A stretch of DNA of 64,000 nucleotides, from positions 248,001-312,000 of the forward strand of contig JBAIAA010000518.1 in the NCBI GenBank assembly GCA_037893245.1. Direction: 5' to 3'. How positions within the stretch are numbered: the stretch's first letter is position 1; each line of letters begins with the position of its first letter. Shown piece after piece: positions 10,677-21,568 of this stretch. A program made the position numbers and the translations under genes. The notes beneath the pieces are model-generated. The model worked only from the letters and a program-made list of their open reading frames with translations. It was not told the origin of the DNA and did no database searches. Origin of the DNA: Crossaster papposus. Taxonomy: Eukaryota > Echinodermata > Asteroidea > Velatida > Solasteridae.

Positions 10677-13600
10677 GTAAAACAAAATCAGTTATTGTAA
10701 CTCAATTTCGAAGAATTTGTTCAATCTTTGACACTTTCATGAGACCCATATTAATGTGGCAGTGGACGTTACTTTAAGGAACATAATCAAAATGAACTCT
10801 TCTACATTGTAGAATAACGCGTTTCTAAAACTACACAGGATTGTCCCTCATTTTCACAGTGATACCAAAGACGTAAAGCAGACACTGCAGGTATTTGTCC
10901 GGACTCTTCCCTTACATACACCCAAGACACTTTGTTTCCAACTTCATCCCGAGACGACAGTCTCATTTTTAAAAGAAGAAATAGCCAAGAAGATCGGTGT
11001 CGAGGCACGATATCAGCAATTGTACACCAAGAGAGACTTCCAGGTAGGTATATAATTTATAAACCGGATACCTCGTTCTATTTGAAATATCAAAACCCAG
11101 ATTTGTTCATCGTAGGAGTTACAAATGTTGATCTAAATGCAATATCTCACATGTTCATGTTTGATTAATAATCTGTCAGTGTTTATGAAACTCCCACACA
11201 CATACGTAAGCTCAATTAATTCCCATATAAAGGGTTAAACGAATTTACTTCTCTAGATGTTTCAATTACAATGCACAAGTAAAACCCAACACTTTTCGTA
11301 ATTTACTCTCTAACATTATTCACTTCGTCAGCTCTGTGACTTACTCACGCTCGAGGAGAATGGTGTCAGCAAGGATGAAGTCATCTCACTCCGTCTATCA
11401 TCAGATGACCAGAATGAAGATAATGTACCAACAGGTAAATGACAACGTTTGGAAATAGAATATTCAAGTGAATAAACTACCTGCTTGTAATATTTTCGGT
11501 ATTTATTTCAGCTGTTAAGAACAAGAGTCTCTTGTTGGTGTAGGTGTAGGGCTTATCCTAATTGCTGCGTTGGTAACCTTTACAACACTGGACACTTTTG
11601 AGAATGTTTCACTGAAGTCACACATTCTTTTGGCAGACAAAGTCAACCTTGATGAAAAGTACCTTAAGGACTTGTCCTCGAATATTGAATCATCGTGGAA
11701 GGAACTGGCCAAACACCTAGGATACGAAGAAGCTGAAATTGCAGACATCCAAACCACCAACGAAGGCAGCACTGAAGCGAGCCGTCACATGCTACTCACT
11801 TGGTGGGAAAAAACGACAGATCGCGACGAAGCAGCTCAGAAGCTGAGACGAGCATTGGAGGCCATCGGGTTGAGTGAATTGGCTCAAGATATACCAGGTG
11901 AGCTAGAAGTGAAGACTAAACTTAAAACAGACTCCGTAATCCCAAGAGTCATGATACAAAATACTTGAATACTCATTTAACAACAACCAAACTTTACAAA
12001 TACATAGTTTACATGTATTTTAAACAACATACATGAATGAAATTAGTTTTAAAAACTAATTTAAACAGTAACATGACATTTGTTGTTATTGCCTCAGTAA
12101 CGAGCGAATCGAGAGACGAAGCAGCTGGACCCGAGCCAGAAAGGCGTCAAGATGCAGGAGAAAAAGAGAAGAGCAAACAAAACGAAAACAATCCACCGAA
12201 AAAGGACGTTTGTGATCAAGAAAAACCTGTTATCTGGTAAAATATGATTAAACGCTGCAATTTATAATGCACATTGTGTTTGAATAATTTAACTACATGT
12301 AATAGCCGAAAAGCTAATCAAATTTTGTTTTGTAGATCATACATAGACTGCCTTAACAAAACCTTAATAAAACGGTGTATACAGAATGTTTACAACTATA
12401 GTTGGTGGTCTTCATTCCTTTATATTACAAGAGCTCTAACATAAACACTGCACTCTGACAGTTTCAGATACGTGACCCAGAAGCTGCAAGTCTTTGTCCG
12501 ATGTCACCTCTCACACAAACCACAAACACTTTGTCTCCAACTGAACCCAGAGACATCCGTCTCGACCTTAAAGGAGATAATACACGAGAAACTTGAAGTC
12601 CAGCCTCAACAACAGCGACTGTACATCCGGAGGAACTTTCGTAACTTTGAGGTAAATTAAAAACGGCTCAATACTATAAAGTGCCCATCAACATTCCATT
12701 GAATTCATATAAATGCATTAAGTGACAACTTCTTCTGATTCCGAATTGCACCAGTTGGGTACAAATCGTGCTGCTTCTGATGTCGGCGTAGTTGAAGAAA
12801 CGATACTCAAATGGTTATTAGAAGGGAAATGGAAAAACGGAAGACTACCTAATTATTAACCGCCACAATGTCGCCTTTCGAACTTTACATTTCAAAGAGA
12901 ATCAGAATCTTAAATATGTTTGTTGCAGCTGTGTAACTTGCTGACACTTCACGACTGTGGAATTCATCAGGATGAGAACGTCTCACTCCGTCTGTCTACT
13001 GATGGTCTACTGGGCGGTGGACCAAAAGGTAAAATGGGTATGCTTGTGGCAACATTTACCTTTCAAATCGGGCTTAATTGAACAAAAGTTGCAAATCTTG
13101 AACAACCCTTTGGGTTTTATGAATCGTAGATTCACATGTTAAACGAAACCACATTTCAAAACATTCTACCTTGTTGGTGGTGAGATCTGATAGACGAGGA
13201 GCTGTCCTCTATTATCTTGCTTTTCAGTGGCACCCCTCATTGGTCATTCCCCAACCCGGTCTTCGACCGGGTCCTCGTAAAACTGCATGTTCTGCTGGTC
13301 ACATGCATGCATTATGTTGGCCCGTGTGCAAAGTTCACGATCGAAAAGCAGACGTTGAATAAAAAAAATAATAAAAAATAAACACTGTTAATGAGATTTG
13401 GATTAGTCGGGGCCAATTTTAGACATAAAACAGTGAATTTATGAGTGCAAGGAATGTGTCTATCAAAGCTTGTTACCAACCCAATTGCTTCCTTGTTGCA
13501 GTGCTAGCACTTGCTGATGTGTGCTAACGTTAGCCTGTGCTATTTTTTTGCATAACGCTTGTTTTTTAGATGTCTATCATGAATACTACTAATGCACACA

Positions 13601-16600
13601 CAATTATCATTTCAAGTCGCGTAGCAAATTCTTCTTCTATTCTGCGAGAATTTTGTTTTGCAGAAAGTCTGTGCAAGGTCTATGCATGGGTGTACGTACA
13701 CGTACATTGACACAGTGCAGTGGGTGTACCCCCTTAGGCAGTTTTTACACGCTTGGTGGCGCTGCATTCAAGATTGTCGCGGAATGTAAAACAACTTAAT
13801 TGGAAAGCTCTTAACTGTAAATGCAATTCTGCAAAATTATCCATTCAATTTGAAAACCTATTTTCGTGCACCCGTCCCACAAAGTAATTTCTCACCAAAG
13901 AAATACGAATTAGGACTGATATTTTAGTGTTACGTCTGGAGGAACTCCGATAAAAACGTTGCTTTTTATAACCAAAGTACATACAAGATGAGTAAAAAAG
14001 AAGTTCCCTCAACTTAACAAAACTATTAAAAATATTTTAGAACTAGTGTGGTGCAAATGAAAGTGCATCTAATTGTTAGTCTACGTTGAAAATAATGAAA
14101 GTTTTGAAATCACATTTTCAAATTACTTGTGATTGAATATATAATACCTGGTAAACGTATTATTGCACATAACTTTAGAACCAGAGGAGTAAATTCAGTA
14201 ATTCAAAAATATGTATAGAGCCAAAAATATTGTCTATCTGTTTGTTTATTTCTCTATAGCTGTGTGTACATTACTATTTTAGTCTGGATTTTTTTTTTTT
14301 AATATTCGTCTAGACTAAAGGGAAGTTGTTTTAACTCGCAATGTATAATGTTTAAAGTTCACTATCTTTCAATCCGAAAAGAATACAACTAAATTGCATA
14401 CCGGTACTGATAACTGTTATACGGACTAATTACGCACTGATAACTGTTATACGGACTCATTACGCACTGATAACTGTTATACTGACGCATTACATACTGA
14501 TAACTGTTATACTGACTCATTACATACTGATAACTGTTATACTGACTCATTGCATACTGATAACTGTTATACTGACTCATTACATACTGATAACTGTTAT
14601 ACTGACTCATTACATACTGATAACTGTTATACTGACTCATTGCATACTGATAACTGTTATACTGACTCATTACTGATAACTGTTATACTGACTCATTACA
14701 TACTGATAACTGTTATACTGACTCATTACATACTGATAACTGTTATACTGACTCATTACTGATAACTGTTATACTGACTCATTACATACTGATAACTGTT
14801 ATACTGACTCATTGCATACTGATAACTGTTATACTGACTCATTACTGATAACTGTTATACTGACTCATTACATACTGATAACTGTTATACTGACTCATTA
14901 CTGATAACTGTTATACTGACTCATTGCATACTGATAACTGTTATACTGACTCATTACTGATAACTGTTATACTGACTCATTGCATACTGATAACTGTTAT
15001 ACTGACTCATTACTGATAACTGTTATACTGACTCATTACATACTGATAACTGTTATACTGACTCATTACATACTGATAACTGTTATACTGACTCATTACA
15101 TACTGATAACTGTTATACTGACTCATTGCATACTGATAACTGTTATACTGACTCATTACATACTGATAACTGTTATACTGACTCATTACATACTGATAAC
15201 TGTTATACTGACTCGTTGCATACTGATGACTGTTATACTGACTCATTGCATACTGATAACTGTTATACTGACTCATTACATACTGATAACTGTTATACTG
15301 ACTCATTACATACTGATAACTGTTATACTGACTCATTGCATACTGATAACTGTTATACTGACTCATTGCATACTGATAACTGTTATACTGACTCATTACA
15401 TACAGATAACTGTTATACTGACTCATTACATACTGATAACTGTTATACTGACTCATTACATACTGATAACTGTTATACTGACTCATTGCATACTGATAAC
15501 TGTTATACTGAATCATTACATACTGATAACTGTTATACTGACTCATTGCATACTGATAACTTTTATACTGACTCATTGCATACTGATAACTGTTATACTG
15601 ACTCATTACATACTGATAACTGTTATACTGACTCATTGCATATCGACTGACTCATTACATACTGATAACTGTTATACTGACTCATTACATACTGATAACT
15701 GTTATACTGACTCATTACATACTGATAATTGTTATACTGACTCATTACATACTGATAACTGTTATACTGACTCATTGCATATCGACTGACTCATTACATA
15801 CTGATAACTGTTATACTGACTCATTACATACTGATAACTGTTATACTGACTCATTACATACTGATAATTGTTATACTGACTCATTGCATACTGGTAACTG
15901 TTATACTGACTCATTACATACTGATAACTTTTATATTGACTCATTGCATACTGATAACTTTTATACTGACGGAAAGATTTGTTTTGCAGACGAACACTCT
16001 GTTGATGATCAGCTCTTGCGCGACTTAGCTTCCAAAACAGAATCGTCCTGGGAAAAAATGGCAGAGTTCCTGGGAATTTTAGAAGCAGAAATCAAGCAAT
16101 TCCAAACCACTTATGAAGACAACAAAGAAAGGAGCCTGCAGATGCTAAACTCTTGGTGGAGAAAGCAAACAAATCACGAGGAAGGATTTCAGAGATTGAG
16201 AGATGCGTTAAATTCAATCGGGCACGCTGAGCTGGCCTTAATGGTACTGTCAGAAGAGCAACAGCGGACGAAACAGGACGAACCTGAACTAGTGGTTCAA
16301 GAGGGAGAAACTAAAGGGAAAACTAAATCATCTGAGGACCAAACACCAATTAAGAAGGAACTTGCTCATCGAGACAAACAGCCAGAGGTTGAAGTTGGAG
16401 GTGCCAAAGAACAAAGCACGCAGAGAGGTAATACCGGTACATCAAAAGACTCTTATTCTGGAATCCTTTTGCGCACAATTAAATCTCAAAATATACTCTT
16501 TTTCGGGTTCCTACATTATCGACACACACAAAGGTTACACATTTAGTGAAAACGTCATTACATGTCTTGTCGGGCATCAACAAAATTCAAAATTTGTGAA

Positions 16601-19600
16601 GTAATTATTAGTCCGTAGGTCTGCAAAGACCCATGCATTTTTGGGTACACTCTTTTAAACTTTCAGGGTAACACATTAATACATTAACGAGTTCAAAACC
16701 ACATAAAGCCATTTTTATTGGCTGAGCCATGACATTGGAAAGTGGGCGGCTTCGCCGACAACAACTATATTCCACTACTTTTGCTTTTCTTTTCACAGCT
16801 AAGATGCAACCCAAGCGAAAATTACACGTGAAAGCAAGACAACATGTACTTACATCAATACAATTATGAATTATTCATATTCAGATTAGTAATTGTTTTT
16901 ACCGATGTGTGATCTAGATGCCACTGCACCACAACATGAAGGCAAACAAGGGGCTAACGATAATGCCAGGTCATCAGCGACAGTTGCAGATCATAAGACA
17001 ACTCAGCAAGGGGAGCAAGAAATCACAGAGATGGCGCTATCTGTGCAAGAGAACAGAGACTTGATTCAAATGAACCTGCAGCAAGTGACGAAGACATCAC
17101 TCGAGGGAGCAAAGAGGCAGAATAATGTCAACATTGATGGGAGTAACAACGTCATTGTTTCAGGAGATGTCAATGTCGTTAATAATTATTATAGTAACGT
17201 ATTTACAGGTAAATATCACAAAATAATTGCCGAAGTGAATTTTAAACAAGCAATTGATAAAAAGAAAAAGCAGTGACTCCGTTAAGAAGGCTGGACCTAA
17301 GATACAGAAAGTAATTCGTGTATGTATTTGAAAACAAAAAAACAAAGGCTCAATAGTGTTGGGCTATTCATGGAAATGAAAGATAGCCGTCTTTTGAATG
17401 AGAAGCTCGATTACCGATTCGACTAAAAGTTTGGTTCTCTTATCTATCGTGATGCTTATGGTATTTGCTATTCCCTCAGAATACACAGCATTGTCCCATA
17501 GAAATGTCATAATTATATGCATAATTCTGAGCTTGCACTATACAGAAATACTTTGTATTCAAACGTGAATGCTTTTAGTTCTCATTGAGCCGGTATTTCT
17601 TCTGTTTGTGGGGTATTTGCTTGTTTGTTTTTCAGCAGCTATTGAAACAACAAATTGGTTTTAATGTCGAGGATTTACGGTGTTCATTTGTTTTCAGAGT
17701 TTCCAAAGTTGCCAATTAAAACGGAAGTCACAAGGAATGGGGCGACAAACGACTATTTGACTGAAATGTTCTTGCTAACCATGAAAGCTTTACATCAAGC
17801 GAAGGGAATGGATTATGTCCGTGATCAATTCTCAGCTTTCCTAAATTCATGTGATGGCAAGCTTAAGCAAGTAAAGAATGGGTCTGTAACATTTGTTGTT
17901 CGTATCAAGAGTCGGGTGGGTCTGAACAAACTCTGGAGCATGTACACCACTGGAGACCTCGCCAAGAAACTGACGGAGATTCTCATCACGGATGAACTGA
18001 CAACAGAAGATAAGAGTGACTTGGCTATTCAGGCGACTATACTGGAAAGCGACTACGAACAGGCTTGCAGATTGTTTGACAAGTTGGAAAAAGACCAACA
18101 GAAAGGTAGATTATATATAAATCCTATATCACTAAACATTTATGTCCTTTTTCACGTTTTGCCATAAATTTACGCTACCCTTGTCGGTTAAATACTTTAT
18201 TTACAGGTGAAGAGGACTCGGGAGACATGGAAGAAGCACAACCTGCAGGAAGCAGCACAACAACGACTGTCGGCAGCTCTGACCCGGCTGAGCACGCTGC
18301 TGAAATATGTAAAGAAAAACTGAAGACATTGTATTCGACCACAGGTAGATATTCACAAATGGTCAAATGGGTGGACGGTGACACCAAGAAGATTCGTATG
18401 CCAAAGCTAACGTTGGTTAAGGCTGACGATCAGATAGAGAACAAGGTAATATCATACGAAGATATGTTCCTCGCGAAAACACGGGAGGGCAATTCAATTA
18501 ATCTGGTCATTCTAAATGGGCCAGATGATGAACAAAAGTCCATTCTTTTAGAAAGCATTGCATACGATTGGGCAACTGGCTCCAATCCCACACTCAGTAA
18601 CTTCAAACTTGTTACTGTCCCGCAAATGGAAGCCATTGAACAAGAGTCTGACCTTATTGACTCGATCTATGCTCAACTGTTGGGTCAAGACACAGATATT
18701 GACAGAGGTGACTTGGAGTCATTTATTGACACCAACCCTCAAAAAGTGCTTGTCCTATGGGATGGATTTGATAAGTCAATCGGCAACCTTGATGAGAACA
18801 AAGTTAATTTGGTTCTCAAATTCCTCAATCGGATGGCAGCGAAGGGGATACGGGTACTTCTAAGCACTCGCCACTCTCACAAATTCCTGAGCAGCAAAAT
18901 GATCCAGGAACCTGTCACTCATGTGACAGCTTCAGAGGTCACTGAGGTCGAGATTGAAGCGCACTTAAAAGAAATTAACTCGGAGGAACCTGGTCTGGCT
19001 GAGAATCTCATTGACAGAATCAAATCCTCAGAGGTTCTCTCCGACTGGGCCAAGAGCTTGCAGCTGATTCCCTTATTGTGTTTATTGTCAAAACAATCGC
19101 CACTATCTGACACACTATCACGCCTATACAATCAGGTAATGAAATACATATTTACACAACAGACAGATATGTCGCAAGGAGAAATATCCGACGTACTGAT
19201 TTCCATTGGTAGGACTGCATTGGAGGGTCTGGTTTCTCCTCAGCAAAGGTTAACATTTCAGGAAGAAGAGTTTGAGAAAGGGGCTCTCGAAAAAACCTTA
19301 GATGCAGGTTTCCTTATTCGTCGACGAGTGCCTATTGGTAAAAAATCGGTCAGCGACTGCATACAATTTAGTCACAAATCAACACAAGCATACTGTGCTG
19401 CTAAATACTGCCAGAGTTTACCAGACAAAGAGTTTCAGGAGGTTCTTGATCAGATTGGCAACCCGTGTGATTTGCAGTATTTGTTGCGCTTCTGCTGCGG
19501 CGACAATGAGCAATGCTGCAAACATATATTGCGTATGCTGCACAAGAAGTCTACCAAAAGAAAGGAAGAGAAGGAATTGGCGTTACATTGCTACTTTGAA

Positions 19601-21568
19601 AGTCAGGCCACACGTGTGATATCAGAAGATGTTGTCGAGTCATTCTTGAGTGGGTGGATGTCGATAGAATACACAAGCCAGGACTCGTTGAAGTCGCTCA
19701 TGTGGTTGCTGCAGCACGTTGCCGAGCAGACAGAGCTCTCGAAATACCTCGATAAAATAAAGCGTGTTGATTTCAAGACATGTGATCTGTCAAGGTTGAG
19801 TGGGGTCGTAGCTTCGCTTTTGGTCACAATGAAAAATCTGTCTTCAGTGAGCTTAAAACGATGCAAACTAACAGGTAATCAACTTGATCCCATTTTAGCA
19901 TCACTTCAGAAGGCGGATAACTTGACTAAACTTGATCTTTCTAATATCGACATAGGCGGCACTGCAAACATGTGGGCTGCCCAATTGCGATGTTTAAAAA
20001 ACATGAAGTCACTATGTCTTTGTAAATGTAACCTAAAAACGGAAGATATGGAAAGTATTACATCTTATGGAAGTGAGATGACCAGCTTAGAAAACCTTGC
20101 TATTTCAGGCAACAAGGAGTTGGGTGGTTATGTGGGGAAATGGGCGGCTGGTTTGCAAACCATGATTCACCTGCAATCACTCGAGTTGCGTTCATGTAAC
20201 TTAAATGCACATGATATACCACACGTTGCATCATCAGTTGGAGCGGTCCTAAACCTGACCGATCTTGACCTTTTAGACAATGAGGGTTTGGGTGGAAAAG
20301 CCGAAACGTGGGCGGCTAGTTTGAAGACGATGATTCATCTGAAAAAACTCAGATTGTCTTCATGTGGCGTCAATGAGCAGGATATACCACATATTGCATC
20401 ATCAGTTGGAGCGATGCCAAACTTGGCCAATCTTCACCTTTCAAATAATGTGGTCTTGGGTGGTAAAGCAGTAACGTGGGCGGCTAGTTTGAAGACGATG
20501 ATTCACCTGAAATCACTCGATTTATCTGAATGTGGCATAAATGAACAAGATATACCACACATTGCATCATCAGTTGGAGCGATGCCAAACTTGGCTAATC
20601 TTACCCTTTCACATAATATGAAATTGGGTGGTAACGCAGAAACGTGGGCGGCTAGTTTGCAGTCGATGATTCACATAAGGAAGCTTGATATGAGTGACTG
20701 TGGCATTCACAGTCGCGATGTAAAATACATTGCTAGATCAGTGAGTCGCATGGGGAATCTGGTGGATTGTGATTTTGATAGTCACTCAGTGTGGTTCCGT
20801 GTACGGACATGGCGTAAAGGCATCGAATTGAGCATTCAGTGGGTCTCACTTACCAGCGATAATATGGTGGATATTTTACAGTCATTCAGTAATCGGAGAG
20901 ATTTATTTAGTTTGACCCTTAATAAAATTGACGGCCTAAGTGGTTCCACGGACTCGTGGGCCCCACCATTACAAAACCTAACGCACTTGGAGGAGATCGA
21001 AATAACAAGATGCGCATTAAAAAGCACTGATATTGAACCCATTGCTGCAGCAGTAAGTCAAATGTCAAACATGAAATCTCTCAACCTCGAGGATAATCGT
21101 TCTTTGAGTGGCTCTGCAAAATCATGGGCTCCCAGTCTGAAACAGATAAAGCATGTAAGAAGCCTGGAATTGGGCGGATGTGCACTGACAGAGGAAGATG
21201 AGAAACACATATTTGATGTTGGTTTCATGCCTAATCGATATTCTGAACAGCATATGATAAAAATGCATAAAAGAAGACGCACGGATTCGAGTGAGAGTGA
21301 GAGTGAGAGTGACAGTGTCTGTGAGAGTTTTAAATACGAGTCACATAAAACGATCACTGGGCCAATTCATAAATCAAGGAAAGGCGATGTTGATTTCGAG
21401 CCATCCATGCGGTCATTGCTAGAAATGGAGTCACTAACACACCTACCAAAGACCCTTGAGAGTGGGAGTTTGGAATACGAGTCACATGAATCGACCACTG
21501 GACCAAGTCATAAATCACCTGGATCGAGTCGGGCCGAAGACACCAGTAAGGTCGAGAGCCACGAGTAA
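10441..21568 (+). CDS. NLR gene A: Ubl-Death-Ubl-Death-TRADD-N-like-NACHT-LRR receptor
   Basis: Model: join of 10441-10676, 10860-11043, 11332-11434, 11637-11897, 12098-12236, 12462-12651, 12929-13028, 15990-16427, 16918-17208, 17698-18105 and 18207-21568. It totals 5712 nt (1903 residues plus stop), all introns are GT-AG and the frame is continuous. Order by residue: basic novel module 1-78, Ubl 1 ~86-165, Death 1 ~178-258, linker, Ubl 2 ~312-400, Death 2 ~407-490, charged linker, beta-rich Asn/Val segment ~615-645, TRADD-N-like ~650-783, NACHT ~880-1190, leucine-rich repeats ~1315-1800, Ser/Glu tail. No signal peptide or membrane segment is visible, so I infer a cytosolic sensor. By analogy with NLRs, NACHT would drive oligomerisation and the death-fold/Ubl parts would recruit effectors. 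The start codon is chosen because ACCAAGATGCC is conserved in genes B and C. Exon limits are inferred without transcripts; an additional 5' UTR exon is possible. Confidence 0.8.
10860..11043 (+). CDS. Gene A exon 2: first half of Ubl 1
   Basis: Follows TTTTCACAG and ends CAG|GTAGGT in phase 0. LQVFVRTL... LCFQLHPETTVSFLKEEIAKK ...QQLYTKRDFQ aligns by pattern with ubiquitin strands 1-2, the main helix and strand 3 (compare MQIFVKTL in ubiquitin). Confidence 0.8.
11332..11434 (+). CDS. Gene A exon 3: second half of Ubl 1
   Basis: Encodes LCDLLTLEENGVSKDEVISL..., matching the ubiquitin segment with the LEDGRTLSDYNI loop and last strand. There is no terminal diglycine; the domain runs into an acidic DDQNED stretch. 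Phase 0 in, phase 1 out. Confidence 0.8.
11637..11897 (+). CDS. Gene A exon 4: Death domain 1
   Basis: A single phase 1-1 exon of 261 nt. Features of a Death-fold six-helix bundle: SSWKELAKHLGYEEAEI, then LLTWWEK, then AAQKLRRALEAIGLSELA. The W-x-x-LA-x-x-LG pattern is characteristic. Nearly identical in gene B (28183-28443). Confidence 0.85.
12098..12236 (+). CDS. Gene A exon 5: charged linker
   Basis: Encodes a Glu/Lys/Asn-rich segment (about 46 residues) with no fold visible. Phase 1 in, phase 2 out. The donor is ATCTG|GTAAAA. Almost identical in B at 28644-28782. Confidence 0.65.
12462..12651 (+). CDS. Gene A exon 6: first half of Ubl 2
   Basis: Encodes KLQVFVRCHLSHK... LNPETSVSTLKEIIHEKL ...QQRLYIRRNF. 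I chose the acceptor CTCTGACAG because the next AG (TTTCAG) would create an in-frame TGA at the junction. Ends GAG|GTAAAT in phase 0, the same internal intron position as Ubl 1. Confidence 0.8.
12929..13028 (+). CDS. Gene A exon 7: second half of Ubl 2 with Gly-rich end
   Basis: Encodes LCNLLTLHDCGIHQDENVSL then RLSTDGLLGGGPKG. The GLLGGG tail just past the last strand recalls the diglycine end of processed ubiquitin-like proteins; the gene C Ubl has it too and B has GLLGGGLKG. Phase 0 in, phase 1 out. Confidence 0.8.
13029..14401 (+). other. 5' part of the long intron 7 of gene A
   Basis: AT-rich intron sequence between the Ubl 2 and Death 2 exons. No exon-like or RNA gene sequence recognised before the 30-bp array begins. 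Confidence 0.5.
14402..15972. repeat. 30-bp minisatellite, about 52 units
   Basis: Head-to-tail units of 30 bp beginning ACTGATAACTGTTATACTGA and ending CTCATTACAT or CTCATTGCAT. Some units are shortened to 26 bp by loss of the terminal ACAT/GCAT. The array lies wholly in intron 7 of gene A and stops only about 17 bp before the Death 2 acceptor. Long open frames on both strands (Gln/Asn/Tyr-rich or Ile/Leu/Thr-rich repeats) are a by-product of a stop-free unit whose length is divisible by three. Gene B has neither the array nor the adjoining Death 2 exon. Confidence 0.95.
15990..16427 (+). CDS. Gene A exon 8: Death domain 2 plus charged linker
   Basis: LLRDLASKTESSWEKMAEFL then ...QMLNSWWRKQTNHEEG..LRDALNSIGHAELAL gives a second Death domain, about 85 residues, clearly related to Death 1. 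A Lys/Glu-rich linker follows. Phase 1-1, acceptor TTTTGCAG, donor GAGAG|GTAATA. Gene B has no counterpart. Confidence 0.85.
16918..17208 (+). CDS. Gene A exon 9: linker ending in a beta-rich Asn/Val segment
   Basis: Starts with an SSATVADHKTTQQGEQEITE stretch that gene C exon 5 shares. It ends with NVNIDGSNNVIVSGDVNVVN NYY, an alternating hydrophobic/Asn pattern that suggests a beta-arch or amyloid-type strand. Phase 1-1. The acceptor (GTGATCTAG) is weak but is supported by the gene C counterpart. Confidence 0.65.
17698..18105 (+). CDS. Gene A exon 10: TRADD-N-like domain
   Basis: A 408-nt phase 1-1 exon. Core NGSVTFVVRIKSRVGLNKLW then GDLAKKLTEILITDEL and ILESDYEQACRLFD. This GSV-strand/helix pattern resembles the TRADD N-terminal-like domain found next to death-fold domains in many invertebrate NLRs. 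That assignment is from memory of the family and moderate. The first half differs from B and C; the second half is nearly identical. Confidence 0.65.
18207..21568 (+). CDS. Gene A exon 11: NACHT, leucine-rich repeats and tail
   Basis: One 3362-nt exon. NACHT signatures: P-loop-like GPDDEQKS (18518-18541) with Lys and Ser kept but the usual Gly replaced by Gln; Walker B-like VLVLWDGFDK; sensor-like VLLSTRHSH; and QFSHKSTQAYCAAKY, the typical end of the winged-helix/HD2 region. Leucine-rich repeats follow, including three near-identical 56-residue double units marked by DIPHIASSVGAMPNL. The tail has a SESESES run and repeated YESH..TTGP.HKS units before TAA at 21566-21568. Confidence 0.9.

Noticed and set aside
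11515..11575. Acceptor TTTATTTCAG before gene A exon 4
   Set aside because: Reading from it in the required phase meets TAG within about ten codons. The acceptor TTTTGGCAG at 11636 gives the Death domain in frame.
12466..12475. Acceptor TTTCAG for gene A exon 6
   Set aside because: Joining there creates TGA at the exon 5/6 junction. The AG nine to ten bases upstream keeps the frame and the same choice works in gene B.
14389..15944. Long repetitive open frames (Gln/Asn/Tyr-rich on the minus strand, Ile/Leu/Thr-rich on the plus strand), at first sight a prion-like or silk-like protein
   Set aside because: They exist because the 30-bp unit has no stop in several frames and its length is a multiple of three. 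The array lies inside a GT-AG intron between well-supported Ubl and Death exons.
14402..15972. CRISPR-like array
   Set aside because: Units are contiguous, with no unique spacers, in an animal genome intron. It is a minisatellite.
18175..21357. Minus-strand open frames opposite the NACHT-LRR exons (also in genes B and C)
   Set aside because: They repeat at the same positions in each paralogue as shadows of the strongly conserved plus-strand frame and show no domain.
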